Assembly: GCA_947629965.1 (NCBI GenBank)
Contig: CANRFS010000008.1
Coordinates: forward strand, 1 to 18,974
DNA: 18,974 nt
Source of the DNA: an uncultured Clostridia bacterium
Lineage (GTDB): Bacteria; Bacillota; Clostridia; TANB77; CAG-508
Direction: 5' to 3'
The position numbers were made by a program, and so were the translations under genes. Each line of letters begins with the position of its first letter. Positions within the stretch are counted from its first letter, which is position 1. The notes below the pieces were generated by a model. That model was not told where the DNA came from and searched no databases. It saw nothing but the letters and a program-made list of their open reading frames with translations. Shown piece by piece: positions 7,601 to 14,137 of this stretch.

Positions 7601-8951
7601 TCACTGTCCGTTCTAGCGATGATAAGTAGTCTTCATAGGCCTGCATACAACGAAGCGCGACATCATAGTCTAGTGTCCCCTCGTAGAGAATCTTATACGA
7701 AAGAACATAATCTATCCACTCTTTCACATGAAAAGTCAAATACCAAGAAGTACCTACTTTTCCCGTATATACAGTCTCATCGTAATCACTTACCTCCACG
7801 CTAACCACCATCGGATCCATAACATAATAGCCCTGGTAGCGCCCGTTCACCGACGAACAAGCCCACACTTCTTAGCAGTGGCCGATTTGTCGACTTTAAA
7901 ATAGGGAATAAAACCCGTAATAGCACCGTATATATCGTCCGTGAGTAAGGTCATACCGACATAAGTTATCCCGGCGTGGCAACTTGCCACGCCAACCATA
8001 AAGCTTACCAGACGCCGTCTTCAACCCACCACTCACAACTGTACATTGAGCCACAAATCCTTCACACTCAGCCTCTATAATTGCAACTCCATCACTAACC
8101 AATTGAACAGTAGCTGAGGTATCATCTATTGCAGAGACTGTAGCGACATCTGGCTTACTCGATGTCCATGTAACTGGTCCTGTTAGATTTACTAATGTTG
8201 CTTTTAAATTTGTCGTTTTTTCATCTATTTTGTTAAAATCTATAAAGTACTTATTTAATTTGATACTTTTTACTTCTGTTATTGTTACTGTTATTTCTTT
8301 TGCTACTGTTCCACATTTCACTGTTATCGTTGTGTCTCCTACTGTCGCATCTTGTTCTGCTTCTATTTTTATATTTGTATCTTCTACTGTTGCTTTTACT
8401 TTTTCGTTATTACTTTCTGTTACTAATTCTGCTACTGTGTTTTCTCCTGTTGGAATTTGTCTTTGTTTTTCTCCTAATACTACTTTTGTTCCTTCTATAA
8501 TGATTTTATAATATCCTCCTCTTATTTTTACATATGCTTCTGTTGTTTCTTGACTTTCTCCAAGAGTTACAGTTATTATTCCACTTTTTCCTTGTTCAAG
8601 TGTTAGCCTTTCTGGATTTAATGTTATATCTGCTACGCCTTTTGTTTTTACTTGTGTTATTTTTTCTGCATATCCATAGTCATTTATCAATTTCGTAGTT
8701 AATTCTTCTAGTGTTATTAAACTAGAATTTGAATATCTTTCTTTTTGTAAATATAAATCTGCATATGCTAGATAAGCGCTTTCAATAAATTGTGCTTTTT
8801 CTGTTTCTTCTACTGCCTCATTTGTTTTTCCTATTAGTCCTCCGTTTAATGCTACACTTACTGTTACTGCTACTAGTATTAGCATTACTATTATTGTGAT
8901 TACTAAGGCTATTAGGGTTATACCTCTATTTTTTAATTTTTCTTGCTTCAT
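7601..8951 (-). CDS. Prepilin-like secreted protein with Ig-like domain, four +1 shifts at CGG
   Basis: The N-terminus (MKQEKLKNRGITLIALVITI...) is a type IV prepilin-like signal common in clostridia, though the usual Glu at mature position 5 is Ala. A Big_2-like Ig domain follows (about residues 215-308: VTWTSSKPDVATVSA ... GVAIIEAECEG). From about residue 310 codon use turns GC-richer. Triplet reading breaks there. Skipping C at four successive in-frame CGG codons (7973, 7852, 7845, 7610) gives one 448-residue protein with a continuous C-terminal domain: GITYVGMTLLTDDIYGAI, GRYQGYYVMDPMVVSVEVSD, then WYLTFHVKEWIDYV and a TGA stop at 7603-7601. If the fourth CGG were read as Arg, the protein would end at 7566. 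An ATG at 8972 is an alternative start; 8951 has the better AAGGAG site, with a long spacer. The C-terminal domain is not recognised. Likely a surface or pilus-associated protein. Confidence 0.7.
7608..7610 (-). other. CGG +1 shift site d in prepilin-like gene (GAA C GGA)
   Basis: GAA CGG ACA continues for 13 further codons if read as a triplet. Omitting the C gives GAA GGA CAG TGA, ending the protein two residues on. There is no conservation to test this one; it is called by analogy with the other sites in the gene. Confidence 0.45.
7843..7845 (-). other. CGG +1 shift site c in prepilin-like gene (GAA C GGG)
   Basis: Second member of a close pair, seven bases after site b. Omitting the C gives GAA GGG CGC TAC and joins the frame that stays open for 78 codons. 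Together b and c give the net +2 shift that the flanking open frames require within a window of about 30 bp. Confidence 0.7.
7850..7852 (-). other. CGG +1 shift site b in prepilin-like gene (CGT C GGT)
   Basis: CGT CGG TGA stops at once if read as triplets. Omitting the C gives CGT GGT GAA and leads straight to the next in-frame CGG. The downstream frame has a TAA just upstream (about 7873), so the change of frame must occur here. Confidence 0.7.
7971..7973 (-). other. CGG +1 shift site a in prepilin-like gene (CGC C GGG)
   Basis: First in-frame CGG of the gene. Triplet reading ends at 7896. Omitting the C gives CGC GGG ATA ACT TAT and an open frame of 40 codons up to the next in-frame CGG. 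The site directly follows a perfect 10-bp palindrome arm. The exact shift point is less tightly bounded than at the other sites. Confidence 0.6.
7973..7993. repeat. Perfect 10-bp inverted repeat inside the prepilin-like gene
   Basis: GGCGTGGCAA / TTGCCACGCC around one central base. It is GC-rich in an AT-rich genome and lies near the boundary where codon use changes. It could be a recombination site or an mRNA hairpin beside shift site a. Confidence 0.7.
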
Positions 8952-8995
8952 ATGTATTTTTCTCTCCTTCATTTGTTTTTTTCCTTTTTTGGACG

Positions 8996-9009
8996 GACTA
9001 ATTTTAGTC
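8996..9009 (-). repeat. Short hairpin in the leader of the prepilin-like gene
   Basis: GACTAA / TTAGTC with a two-base centre, between promoter and start codon. The sequence CGGACTAA next to it also occurs in the arm of the intergenic repeat at 14019-14026. Function unknown. Confidence 0.35.
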
Positions 9010-9064
9010 TTTTTTATTTTTCCAAATTTTATCGTTTTTATGTTGATTATAATTTATATTTTTT

Positions 9065-9094
9065 ATTATATTTCATACTTTTTCTCTTTGTCAA
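9065..9094 (-). promoter_or_regulatory. Promoter of the prepilin-like gene
   Basis: Consensus TTGACA (9094-9089) and TATAAT (9070-9065), 18 bp apart. The leader is about 90-110 nt and contains the hairpin at 8996-9009. No gene is seen in 8973-9226 apart from these signals. Confidence 0.8.
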
Positions 9095-9226
9095 TATTTT
9101 GCACATTTTTTTGTAAATTAGATTTTATATCTTTCCTAGTTTCAATACTTTATTTCAAACTATTTTTGTTGGGTTAATTTAATTGTTACTACTTAGCCCT
9201 AAATAAGAAATAAAAATTGGCTAGTT

Positions 9227-9895
9227 CTATATACGGCTAATAAGCTCAGCACAATTTTTAGATGCTAACTTAATATAATTTTTAAAATCAATTTGATTAT
9301 TGTTATTTGGTATATCAGAAATTGAGCGTATTATTATAAATGGTACTTTGCTTAGAAAACATACCTGAGCAATAGCTGCCCCTTCCATTTCAACACAGTC
9401 TGCATTAAATTCTTTTCTTATTTCTTCTTTCATTTTTACATCTGTGCAAAATATATCTCCTGAAGCTATTGTTCCTAGCACAATATTTATATCATTTATT
9501 TTAACTTCTTTGGCTTTTTTTATTATTTCTAAATCACTTTCAAAAAATTTACCGACTTCAGATATATACCCTTTTTCGCGTCCAAATGCTGTAACGTCAA
9601 AATCATGTTGTACTAATTTACTTCCAATAACAATATCTCCTATATTTAATTTGGCATTTAATGCACCCGCTGAGCCTACATTTATTATATATTCAATATC
9701 AAATTTATCAATTAGTATTTGAGCAGTTCTTGCAGCATTTACTTTTCCTACGCCACTTTTAATTAATATATATGTTTTATTGTTAATTTCTCCTATCACT
9801 ACTTTGAACTCATATATATTTTTTATTTCTATGTTTTTCATTATGTTTTTTACAGCTTCCATTTCTTCAGATTCGGCTACTATAATTCCTATCAT
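9227..9895 (-). CDS. mtnN: 5'-methylthioadenosine/S-adenosylhomocysteine nucleosidase
   Basis: Hydrolyses methylthioadenosine and S-adenosylhomocysteine to adenine plus the thioribose or ribosylhomocysteine, recycling methylation and polyamine by-products. The 222-residue protein begins MIGIIVAESEEMEAV, carrying the family's catalytic Glu. It has GVGKVNAARTAQ and NVGSAGAL for the nucleoside site, VEMEGAAIAQV with the ribose-binding Glu, and RSISDIPNNNN with the catalytic Asp. The ATG at 9895 is chosen because GGAGG lies just upstream; a TTG four codons earlier overlaps that site. It is monocistronic with its own promoter. No CGG codon. Confidence 0.95.
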   Translation of the reverse strand: MIGIIVAESEEMEAVKNIMKNIEIKNIYEFKVVIGEINNKTYILIKSGVGKVNAARTAQILIDKFDIEYIINVGSAGALNAKLNIGDIVIGSKLVQHDFDVTAFGREKGYISEVGKFFESDLEIIKKAKEVKINDINIVLGTIASGDIFCTDVKMKEEIRKEFNADCVEMEGAAIAQVCFLSKVPFIIIRSISDIPNNNNQIDFKNYIKLASKNCAELISRI

Positions 9896-9927
9896 AAAAA
9901 CCTCCAATTTAACATTTCTTGTGCTAA

Positions 9928-9956
9928 ATATTATATTAATATTATATTTTAGTCAA
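9928..9956 (-). promoter_or_regulatory. Promoter of mtnN
   Basis: TTGACT (9956-9951), a 17-bp spacer and TAATAT (9933-9928), about 33 bp before the mtnN start codon. Confidence 0.7.
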
Positions 9957-9962
9957 GTTACA

Positions 9963-9994
9963 AAAAAATAAAAGGTAAAATTTCTTTTACCTTT
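9963..9994 (-). terminator. Terminator overlapping the end of the 151-aa gene
   Basis: A perfect 10-bp stem AAAGGTAAAA / TTTTACCTTT (9994-9985 and 9980-9971) with loop GAAA, then TTATTTTTTT on the minus strand. The 5' arm includes the last codons and stop of the gene that ends at 9987. Confidence 0.85.
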
Positions 9995-10442
9995 CATTTT
10001 TTTTAATTTTTCTTTTGAAAAAAGATATAATTTTATTTATGAATTTTTTATACCATACTTTTTCTTCTTTTACTACTAAATTTAATTCTTCTTGCTTCTC
10101 ATATTTTTCTTTATTTTTAAATATATTATCAGGATTATACTTTTCCCTTAATTCTTGTTCAATCTTTCTTTCTTCTTCTGCCTCTTCTTTTAATAATTGT
10201 TCCCTTTCCTGCGGAGTTACTAAATAATCTCTATATATTAATGCTAATATTTCTTTTGTGTCCTGTTTAATTTTTTTATCCCAATTATTATCATGATAAT
10301 CAATATTTACTATATAATCTTTTTTAACATTATTTTTTAAAAATTCAAATAATGTCTTTGGTATTTTATTTTTTATGTCTTGCTCTGAATTATTTATTAC
10401 ATCAAATACTTCTGTTAAAGCTTCTCTATAATTTTCGTCCAT
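9987..10442 (-). CDS. Hypothetical charged protein, second gene of a two-gene operon
   Basis: A 151-residue protein I do not recognise. The N-terminal 75 residues look folded (MDENYREALTEVFDVINNSEQDIKNKIPKTL). A Glu/Lys-rich, probably coiled stretch covers about residues 80-120 (EEAEEERKIEQELREKYN), and a basic amphipathic C-terminus follows (KKFINKIISFFKRKIKKNER) that could touch membrane or nucleic acid. No signal peptide. It begins eight bases after the upstream gene, with AGAGGT as ribosome site, so the two are cotranscribed. Both proteins end in similar polar tails (KNER, NNER). Confidence 0.8.
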   Translation of the reverse strand: MDENYREALTEVFDVINNSEQDIKNKIPKTLFEFLKNNVKKDYIVNIDYHDNNWDKKIKQDTKEILALIYRDYLVTPQEREQLLKEEAEEERKIEQELREKYNPDNIFKNKEKYEKQEELNLVVKEEKVWYKKFINKIISFFKRKIKKNER

Positions 10443-10450
10443 TTTTGTTC

Positions 10451-11389
10451 TTACCTCTCATTATTATTTTTTTCATCATGAGTATTTTCTTTCGTATTCC
10501 TATCTTTATTTACAAAAGCGTTTTTAAATTTATTAAATGCTTCTTTTAATTTCCCTTTTGCACTGTTATATATATCTCTAAATCTGCTTGTTTTTACAGT
10601 TAAAGAATCTTTTTCCTCAGCGCTCTGTTCATATATTATTTTATTTTTTTCAAACTCTTTTTGCTGTCTTCTGAATTCTTGTTGTATTGCTTTATTTCCT
10701 AATAATTCTTTTGGTAATGACTTAGCATACAAAAACATCATTGGATCTTTTTTTGCCGCTTCTATAACTAACTCAGGATTTTGTATTAATATATCACCTG
10801 GAATTCCATTTATAGTATAATATTGTTTAGCATATTTAATACATAGTTCAGGATTTTTTTCTTTTATTGACATAGGCAAATAATCAAAATTATGTAAGTC
10901 TGCTTCTACTGCTTTTAAACATATTTCTGGGTTTTCTTCTTTAATTTTATCTTTTAAAGCCCAGATTGCACTTGGTTCTTGTTCTATTGCCTTTGCTATT
11001 GTTTCTATGTATTTACTTTGTAGTGCCTCTGGCATTCTCTGTATTGTTTCAGTAATTCCCTCACTCTCATGTAGAAGTTTGCCATCTCTTTTTAATTTTG
11101 TTGATTCTTCTAATCTATCTAAAAATATATCTGAATGTTCCATTAGTATATCTTGTGGTACATAGTGAGCATAGAGTATGTTATTTCTCATTGCTATAAC
11201 ATAAAGATTAGGATTATTTTCTTTAATGTCAGCTGGAATTAAATCCATTACTCTAAAAGGATCATTTGTACTTACAATATACTCTGCAAATTCACGATCC
11301 TCTAATGCTTCATGTATCGCTCTTTCACTATATTTTCTACCAGGTTTCAAATAGTCAATACTAGATATTACATCTTCTTTTAATCCCAT
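10451..11389 (-). CDS. Helical-repeat hypothetical protein (DUF4116-like repeats)
   Basis: A 312-residue cytoplasmic protein made of repeated 20-25-residue units resembling DUF4116: IKENNPNLYVIAMRN, IKEENPEICLKAVEA, IKEKNPELCIKYAKQ and LIQNPELVIEAAKKD, the NPE/NPN motif marking each unit. Such helical solenoids usually act in protein binding. The last 70 residues are charged and low complexity, ending in an Asn/Glu/Lys tail. Start ATG 11389 has GGAGG ten bases upstream and its own promoter. It heads a two-gene operon with the 151-residue protein. Function unknown; the family name is a judgement from the repeat pattern only. Confidence 0.8.
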   Translation of the reverse strand: MGLKEDVISSIDYLKPGRKYSERAIHEALEDREFAEYIVSTNDPFRVMDLIPADIKENNPNLYVIAMRNNILYAHYVPQDILMEHSDIFLDRLEESTKLKRDGKLLHESEGITETIQRMPEALQSKYIETIAKAIEQEPSAIWALKDKIKEENPEICLKAVEADLHNFDYLPMSIKEKNPELCIKYAKQYYTINGIPGDILIQNPELVIEAAKKDPMMFLYAKSLPKELLGNKAIQQEFRRQQKEFEKNKIIYEQSAEEKDSLTVKTSRFRDIYNSAKGKLKEAFNKFKNAFVNKDRNTKENTHDEKNNNER

Positions 11390-11426
11390 ATATCTATCTC
11401 CTCCATATATTTCAATTATTATTTTT

Positions 11427-11455
11427 ATAATAGCACATATTTTTTATGGTGTCAA
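11427..11455 (-). promoter_or_regulatory. Promoter of the DUF4116-like operon
   Basis: TTGACA (11455-11450), a 17-bp spacer and TATTAT (11432-11427), about 38 bp before the start codon. Confidence 0.75.
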
Positions 11456-11540
11456 ATAAACGCTATATTTTATTTCAATTTTTATCTATAATTTTAATAT
11501 CGGAGGTAAAATATGAAAAATCATAAAGAAGAAATTTAAA

Positions 11541-11577
11541 AAAGGATTTTGTGGAATGTTCCTCAAAACCCTTTTTT
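11541..11577 (-). terminator. Terminator after rplL
   Basis: An imperfect 16-bp stem, AAAGGGTTTTGAGGAA against TTCCACAAAATCCTTT, followed by a T run on the minus strand. T runs flank both sides, so it may also act on the plus strand. Confidence 0.85.
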
Positions 11578-11596
11578 AGTATAATTAGATTAATTC

Positions 11597-11965
11597 TTAA
11601 GCAAGTTCAACTGTTGCTCCAGCTTCTTCGAATTTTGCTTTTAATTCTTCAGCTTCTTCTTTAGAAACTCCTTCTTTTATTGTTTTAGGTGCTCCATCAA
11701 CTAAGTCTTTTGCTTCTTTTAATCCTAATCCTGTTGCATCTCTTACAACTTTTATAACTGGTATTTTGTTTGCTCCAGCTTCTTTTAATACAACATCAAA
11801 TGATGTTTTTTCTTCAGCTGCTGCAACTGCTGCTCCACCTGCTGCTGGTGCTGCTACGGCTGCTGCTGATACTCCATATTTTTCTTCTATTCCTTTTACT
11901 AATTCTGATAATTCAACAACTGTTAAGCTGTCTATTTCTTCTAACATTTTTGCTATATCTGCCAT
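11597..11965 (-). CDS. rplL: 50S ribosomal protein L7/L12
   Basis: Stalk protein that recruits translation GTPases. The 122-residue sequence is typical: N-terminal dimerisation domain MADIAKMLEEIDSLTVVELSEL, an Ala-rich hinge near residues 35-50 (AAAVAAPAAGGAAVAAAE), and C-terminal domain with FDVVLKEAGANKIPVIKVVR, GLGLKEAKDLVDGAP and EEAEELKAKFEEAGATVELA. The start has AAAGGAG upstream. It follows rplJ by 60 bp and ends the ribosomal operon at a terminator. Confidence 0.98.
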   Translation of the reverse strand: MADIAKMLEEIDSLTVVELSELVKGIEEKYGVSAAAVAAPAAGGAAVAAAEEKTSFDVVLKEAGANKIPVIKVVRDATGLGLKEAKDLVDGAPKTIKEGVSKEEAEELKAKFEEAGATVELA

Positions 11966-12025
11966 TTTATTTTCTCTCCTTTAAAATTTAATTTTCTGGT
12001 GTTTAGGTCACCACCCTATTTTGTT

Positions 12026-12526
12026 TTATGCTTGTTCTTTTTGTAATCTTACTTGATCCAATGCAACTGCAAGTTTTGTAATATTTCCAAGCAATGCACC
12101 AGCAAGCATACCTAATAATGTTTCTCTTGATGGTAGTTTTGCAAGTGTTATTATTTCTTCTGCTGAAACAACTTTTCCATCTATGATACCACCCTTAATT
12201 TTATAGAATTCATTATCTTTTGCATATTCATAAATTGTTTTGCATGCTTCAAGATAATCATTATTTCCTATAATAACTGCTGTTGGTCCTTCTAGAACAT
12301 CTTCAAGTCCTTCTATTTTGCATTCTTCAAGAGCTCTTCTTGTTATATTATTTTTTATAACTTTGTATTCTACTTCAGAAGCTCTTAATTTTGATCTTAA
12401 ATCTGTTACATCAGAAACATTTATACCTCTGTAGTCTGTTAAAAGTACAACCTTAGCTTCTTTAATTTTTTTTGCTAATTCTGCTACTTCTTCTTTCTTT
12501 TGATTTAAAATTTTTTCACTAGCCAA
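12026..12526 (-). CDS. rplJ: 50S ribosomal protein L10, TTG start
   Basis: L10 anchors the L7/L12 stalk to 23S rRNA and represses its own operon by binding its leader RNA. Family motifs: ASEKILNQKKEEVAELAKKI, VVLLTDYRGINVSDVTDLRSKLR, VEYKVIKNNITRRALEE, and GPTAVIIG. I place the start at the TTG at 12526, because GGAGG lies eight bases upstream and family members begin MASEK. A GTG at 12535 is in frame but overlaps the ribosome site itself. At 166 residues it has normal length. Preceded by an L10 leader and attenuator. Confidence 0.95.
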   Translation of the reverse strand: MASEKILNQKKEEVAELAKKIKEAKVVLLTDYRGINVSDVTDLRSKLRASEVEYKVIKNNITRRALEECKIEGLEDVLEGPTAVIIGNNDYLEACKTIYEYAKDNEFYKIKGGIIDGKVVSAEEIITLAKLPSRETLLGMLAGALLGNITKLAVALDQVRLQKEQA

Positions 12527-12559
12527 TATTTTCACCTCCTGCTTTCATTGTTTTATTTT

Positions 12560-12605
12560 AAAAAATTAAAAACTCTGTTAATCCTACGCGAGGAATTAAC
12601 AGAGT
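12560..12605 (-). terminator. Attenuator terminator of the L10 leader
   Basis: Stem ACTCTGTTAAT... / ...ATTAACAGAGT (12605-12572) followed by TTTTTAATTTTTT, just upstream of rplJ. In L10 leaders this stem is the regulated stop: L10(L12)4 binding favours termination (family knowledge). Confidence 0.85.
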
Positions 12606-12668
12606 ATATTACTCTTTTATTAATCACCTCGGTAGGGCTTATGTTTTTGCCTACTGTCTTTGGCACTA
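12606..12668 (-). ncRNA. Ribosomal protein L10 leader
   Basis: Between rplA and rplJ. Shows the conserved L10-leader elements CCAAAGACAGTAGGC and GCCCTACCGAGG, whose AGTAGGC and GCCCTAC parts pair across an AT-rich loop, with the kink-turn-like purines of the L10 site. The attenuator stem follows. Controls rplJ and rplL. Confidence 0.88.
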
Positions 12669-12672
12669 TTTA

Positions 12673-13350
12673 TTATGCTATATAAATGCTTGGTCCCATT
12701 GATGTAGTTACTGCAATACTTTTTATGTATTGACCTTTTGCAGCTGATGGTTTTGCTTTTTCAATTGCTTCCATAACTGTATTATAGTTTTCTAATAATT
12801 TGTCTGCTCCAAATGAAATTTTTCCAAATCCTAAATGTATAATGTTTGTTTTGTCTAATCTGTATTCAACTTTTCCTGATTTAATTTCATTTATTGCTTT
12901 TGTAACATCCATTGTTACAGTTCCTGATTTTGGGTTTGGCATTAATCCTTTAGGTCCAAGTACTTTACCAAGTCTTCCTATAACACCCATCATATCTGGT
13001 GTTGCAACTATAACGTCATAATCAAACCAATTTTCATTTTGAATTTTTGGAACTAATTCTTCTGCTCCAACAAAATCTGCTCCTGCTGCTTCTGCTTCTT
13101 TTGCTTTATCACCTTTTGCAAATACTAAAACTCTTTGAGTTTTTCCTGTACCATTTGGAAGTACAACTGTTCCTCTAACTTGTTGATCAGCTTGTTTTGA
13201 ATCTACACCAAGTTTCACATGTAATTCAACTGTTTCATCAAATTTTGGTTTTGGCATTTTGCAAAGTACTTCTAATGCTTCTTTTGCATCGTAATTTTTT
13301 GAATTATCTATAAGTTTTTCACACTCTAGATATCTTTTTCCTTTTTTCAT
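12673..13350 (-). CDS. rplA: 50S ribosomal protein L1
   Basis: L1 forms the mobile stalk that helps release E-site tRNA. The 225-residue sequence has family motifs: MKKGKRYLECEKLIDNSKNYDAKEAL, FDETVELHVKLGVDSKQADQQVRG and VVLPNGTGKTQRVLVFAKG near the N-terminus, then GRLGKVLGPKGLMPNPKSGTV, and a C-terminus with STSMGPSI. The start has AAAGGAGG upstream. It lies about 190 bp after rplK, separated by copy A of the intergenic repeat. No CGG codon. Confidence 0.98.
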   Translation of the reverse strand: MKKGKRYLECEKLIDNSKNYDAKEALEVLCKMPKPKFDETVELHVKLGVDSKQADQQVRGTVVLPNGTGKTQRVLVFAKGDKAKEAEAAGADFVGAEELVPKIQNENWFDYDVIVATPDMMGVIGRLGKVLGPKGLMPNPKSGTVTMDVTKAINEIKSGKVEYRLDKTNIIHLGFGKISFGADKLLENYNTVMEAIEKAKPSAAKGQYIKSIAVTTSMGPSIYIA

Positions 13351-13423
13351 TTTCTTTCCTCCTTTGGTAATAACGGACTATTCATCCTCCCAATTTATTA
13401 TATTAACTCGATAATTATTACAG

Positions 13424-13548
13424 CAGAATAAATCAAAAGTAGTATATTGCTAGGAAAACTAGCAAAAAATTTTGAGATTATACGCTGTATATCGAAAAAT
13501 TTTTATGCGACGTTTGACAACGCAAGATGCTGCTTTTCATTTATTCTG
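13424..13548 (-). repeat. Structured intergenic repeat, copy A (rplK-rplA)
   Basis: A 125-bp element with 19-bp imperfect terminal inverted repeats (13424-13442 and 13530-13548; two mismatches). The right arm contains the rplK stop codon. The core (plus strand AGTATAT-GCTAGGAAAAC ... TTTGAGAT ... TCGAAAAA-TTTTTATG ... GTTTGACAACGC-AGATGCTG) is shared with copy B. Copy A also has an inner hairpin, GCTAG-TTTTC-CTAGC on the minus strand. It could be a small non-autonomous mobile element or a conserved RNA; I do not recognise the family. Confidence 0.75.
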
Positions 13549-13969
13549 TAACTACTATACCCATTGAACGAGCAGTACCTTCAACCATGCTCATAGCTGT
13601 TTCAAGTGAAGCTGCATTTAAATCTTCCATTTTTGTTTTTGCTATTTCTTCTACTTGAGCTTTTGTTATTTTAGCTACTTTTTCTTTATTAGGTTTTCCT
13701 GAACCTTTTTCAATTTTAAGTGCTTTTTTAATTAATACTGCAACTGGTGGAACTTTTGTTATAAATGAGAATGATTTATCTTGATATACTGTTATTACAA
13801 CTGGGATTATCATTCCTGGTTGATTTGCTGTTTTCTCATTAAATTCCTTTGTAAATTGCATAATATTAATACCTGTTGATCCTAATGCTGGTCCAACTGG
13901 TGGTGCTGGTGTTGCTTTTCCAGCTTCTATTTGTAATTTAACAACATTTGTAATTTCTTTTTCTGCCAT
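13541..13969 (-). CDS. rplK: 50S ribosomal protein L11
   Basis: L11 binds the GTPase-associated centre of 23S rRNA. The 142-residue sequence is typical: AEKEITNVVKLQIEAGKATPAPPVGPALG, GINIMQFTKEFNEKTA, SFSFITKVPPVAVLIKKALKI, and SLETAMSMVEGTARSMGIVV. The ATG at 13969 fits family starts; AAGGAG lies about ten bases upstream. An in-frame TTG at 13978 is less likely. It is flanked by intergenic repeat copies A (whose arm covers its stop codon) and B. Confidence 0.97.
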   Translation of the reverse strand: MAEKEITNVVKLQIEAGKATPAPPVGPALGSTGINIMQFTKEFNEKTANQPGMIIPVVITVYQDKSFSFITKVPPVAVLIKKALKIEKGSGKPNKEKVAKITKAQVEEIAKTKMEDLNAASLETAMSMVEGTARSMGIVVTE

Positions 13970-14014
13970 TTTCCTCAATCTCCTTATTTAAATATTTATT
14001 ATTTATTCAATCCC

Positions 14015-14137
14015 AAAACGGACTAAAATTAGTATATCGCTAGGAAAACAAATAAAAATTTTTGAGATAGTACATAGGTACATCGAAAAAATTTTTATGT
14101 AGTTTGACAACGCGAGATGCTGATTTTTGTTCGTTTT
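14015..14137 (-). repeat. Structured intergenic repeat, copy B (nusG-rplK)
   Basis: A second copy of the element at 13424-13548, about 123 bp. Its 18-bp arms (14015-14032 and 14120-14137, three mismatches) end at the nusG stop codon. The inner core is nearly identical to copy A, but the outer arm sequence is different and still self-complementary, so pairing is kept while sequence changes. Confidence 0.75.

Noticed and set aside
2848..7973. Explaining the eight frame breaks as sequencing or assembly error
   Set aside because: Not fully excluded, but unlikely as a random process. All eight are the same base inserted at the same codon position before a GGN glycine codon. Only one (7973) lies beside another C, so homopolymer error does not fit, and error would not know the reading frame. 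Raw reads would decide.
2848..7973. CGG reassigned to another single amino acid with triplet reading
   Set aside because: A one-for-one reassignment would not change the frame; here the frame changes at each CGG, with stops or loss of family sequence if read as a triplet.
13500..13540. TTGTCAAAC in the intergenic repeat as a -35 for rplA
   Set aside because: No acceptable -10 lies at 16-18 bp, and the motif is part of the repeated core in both copies.
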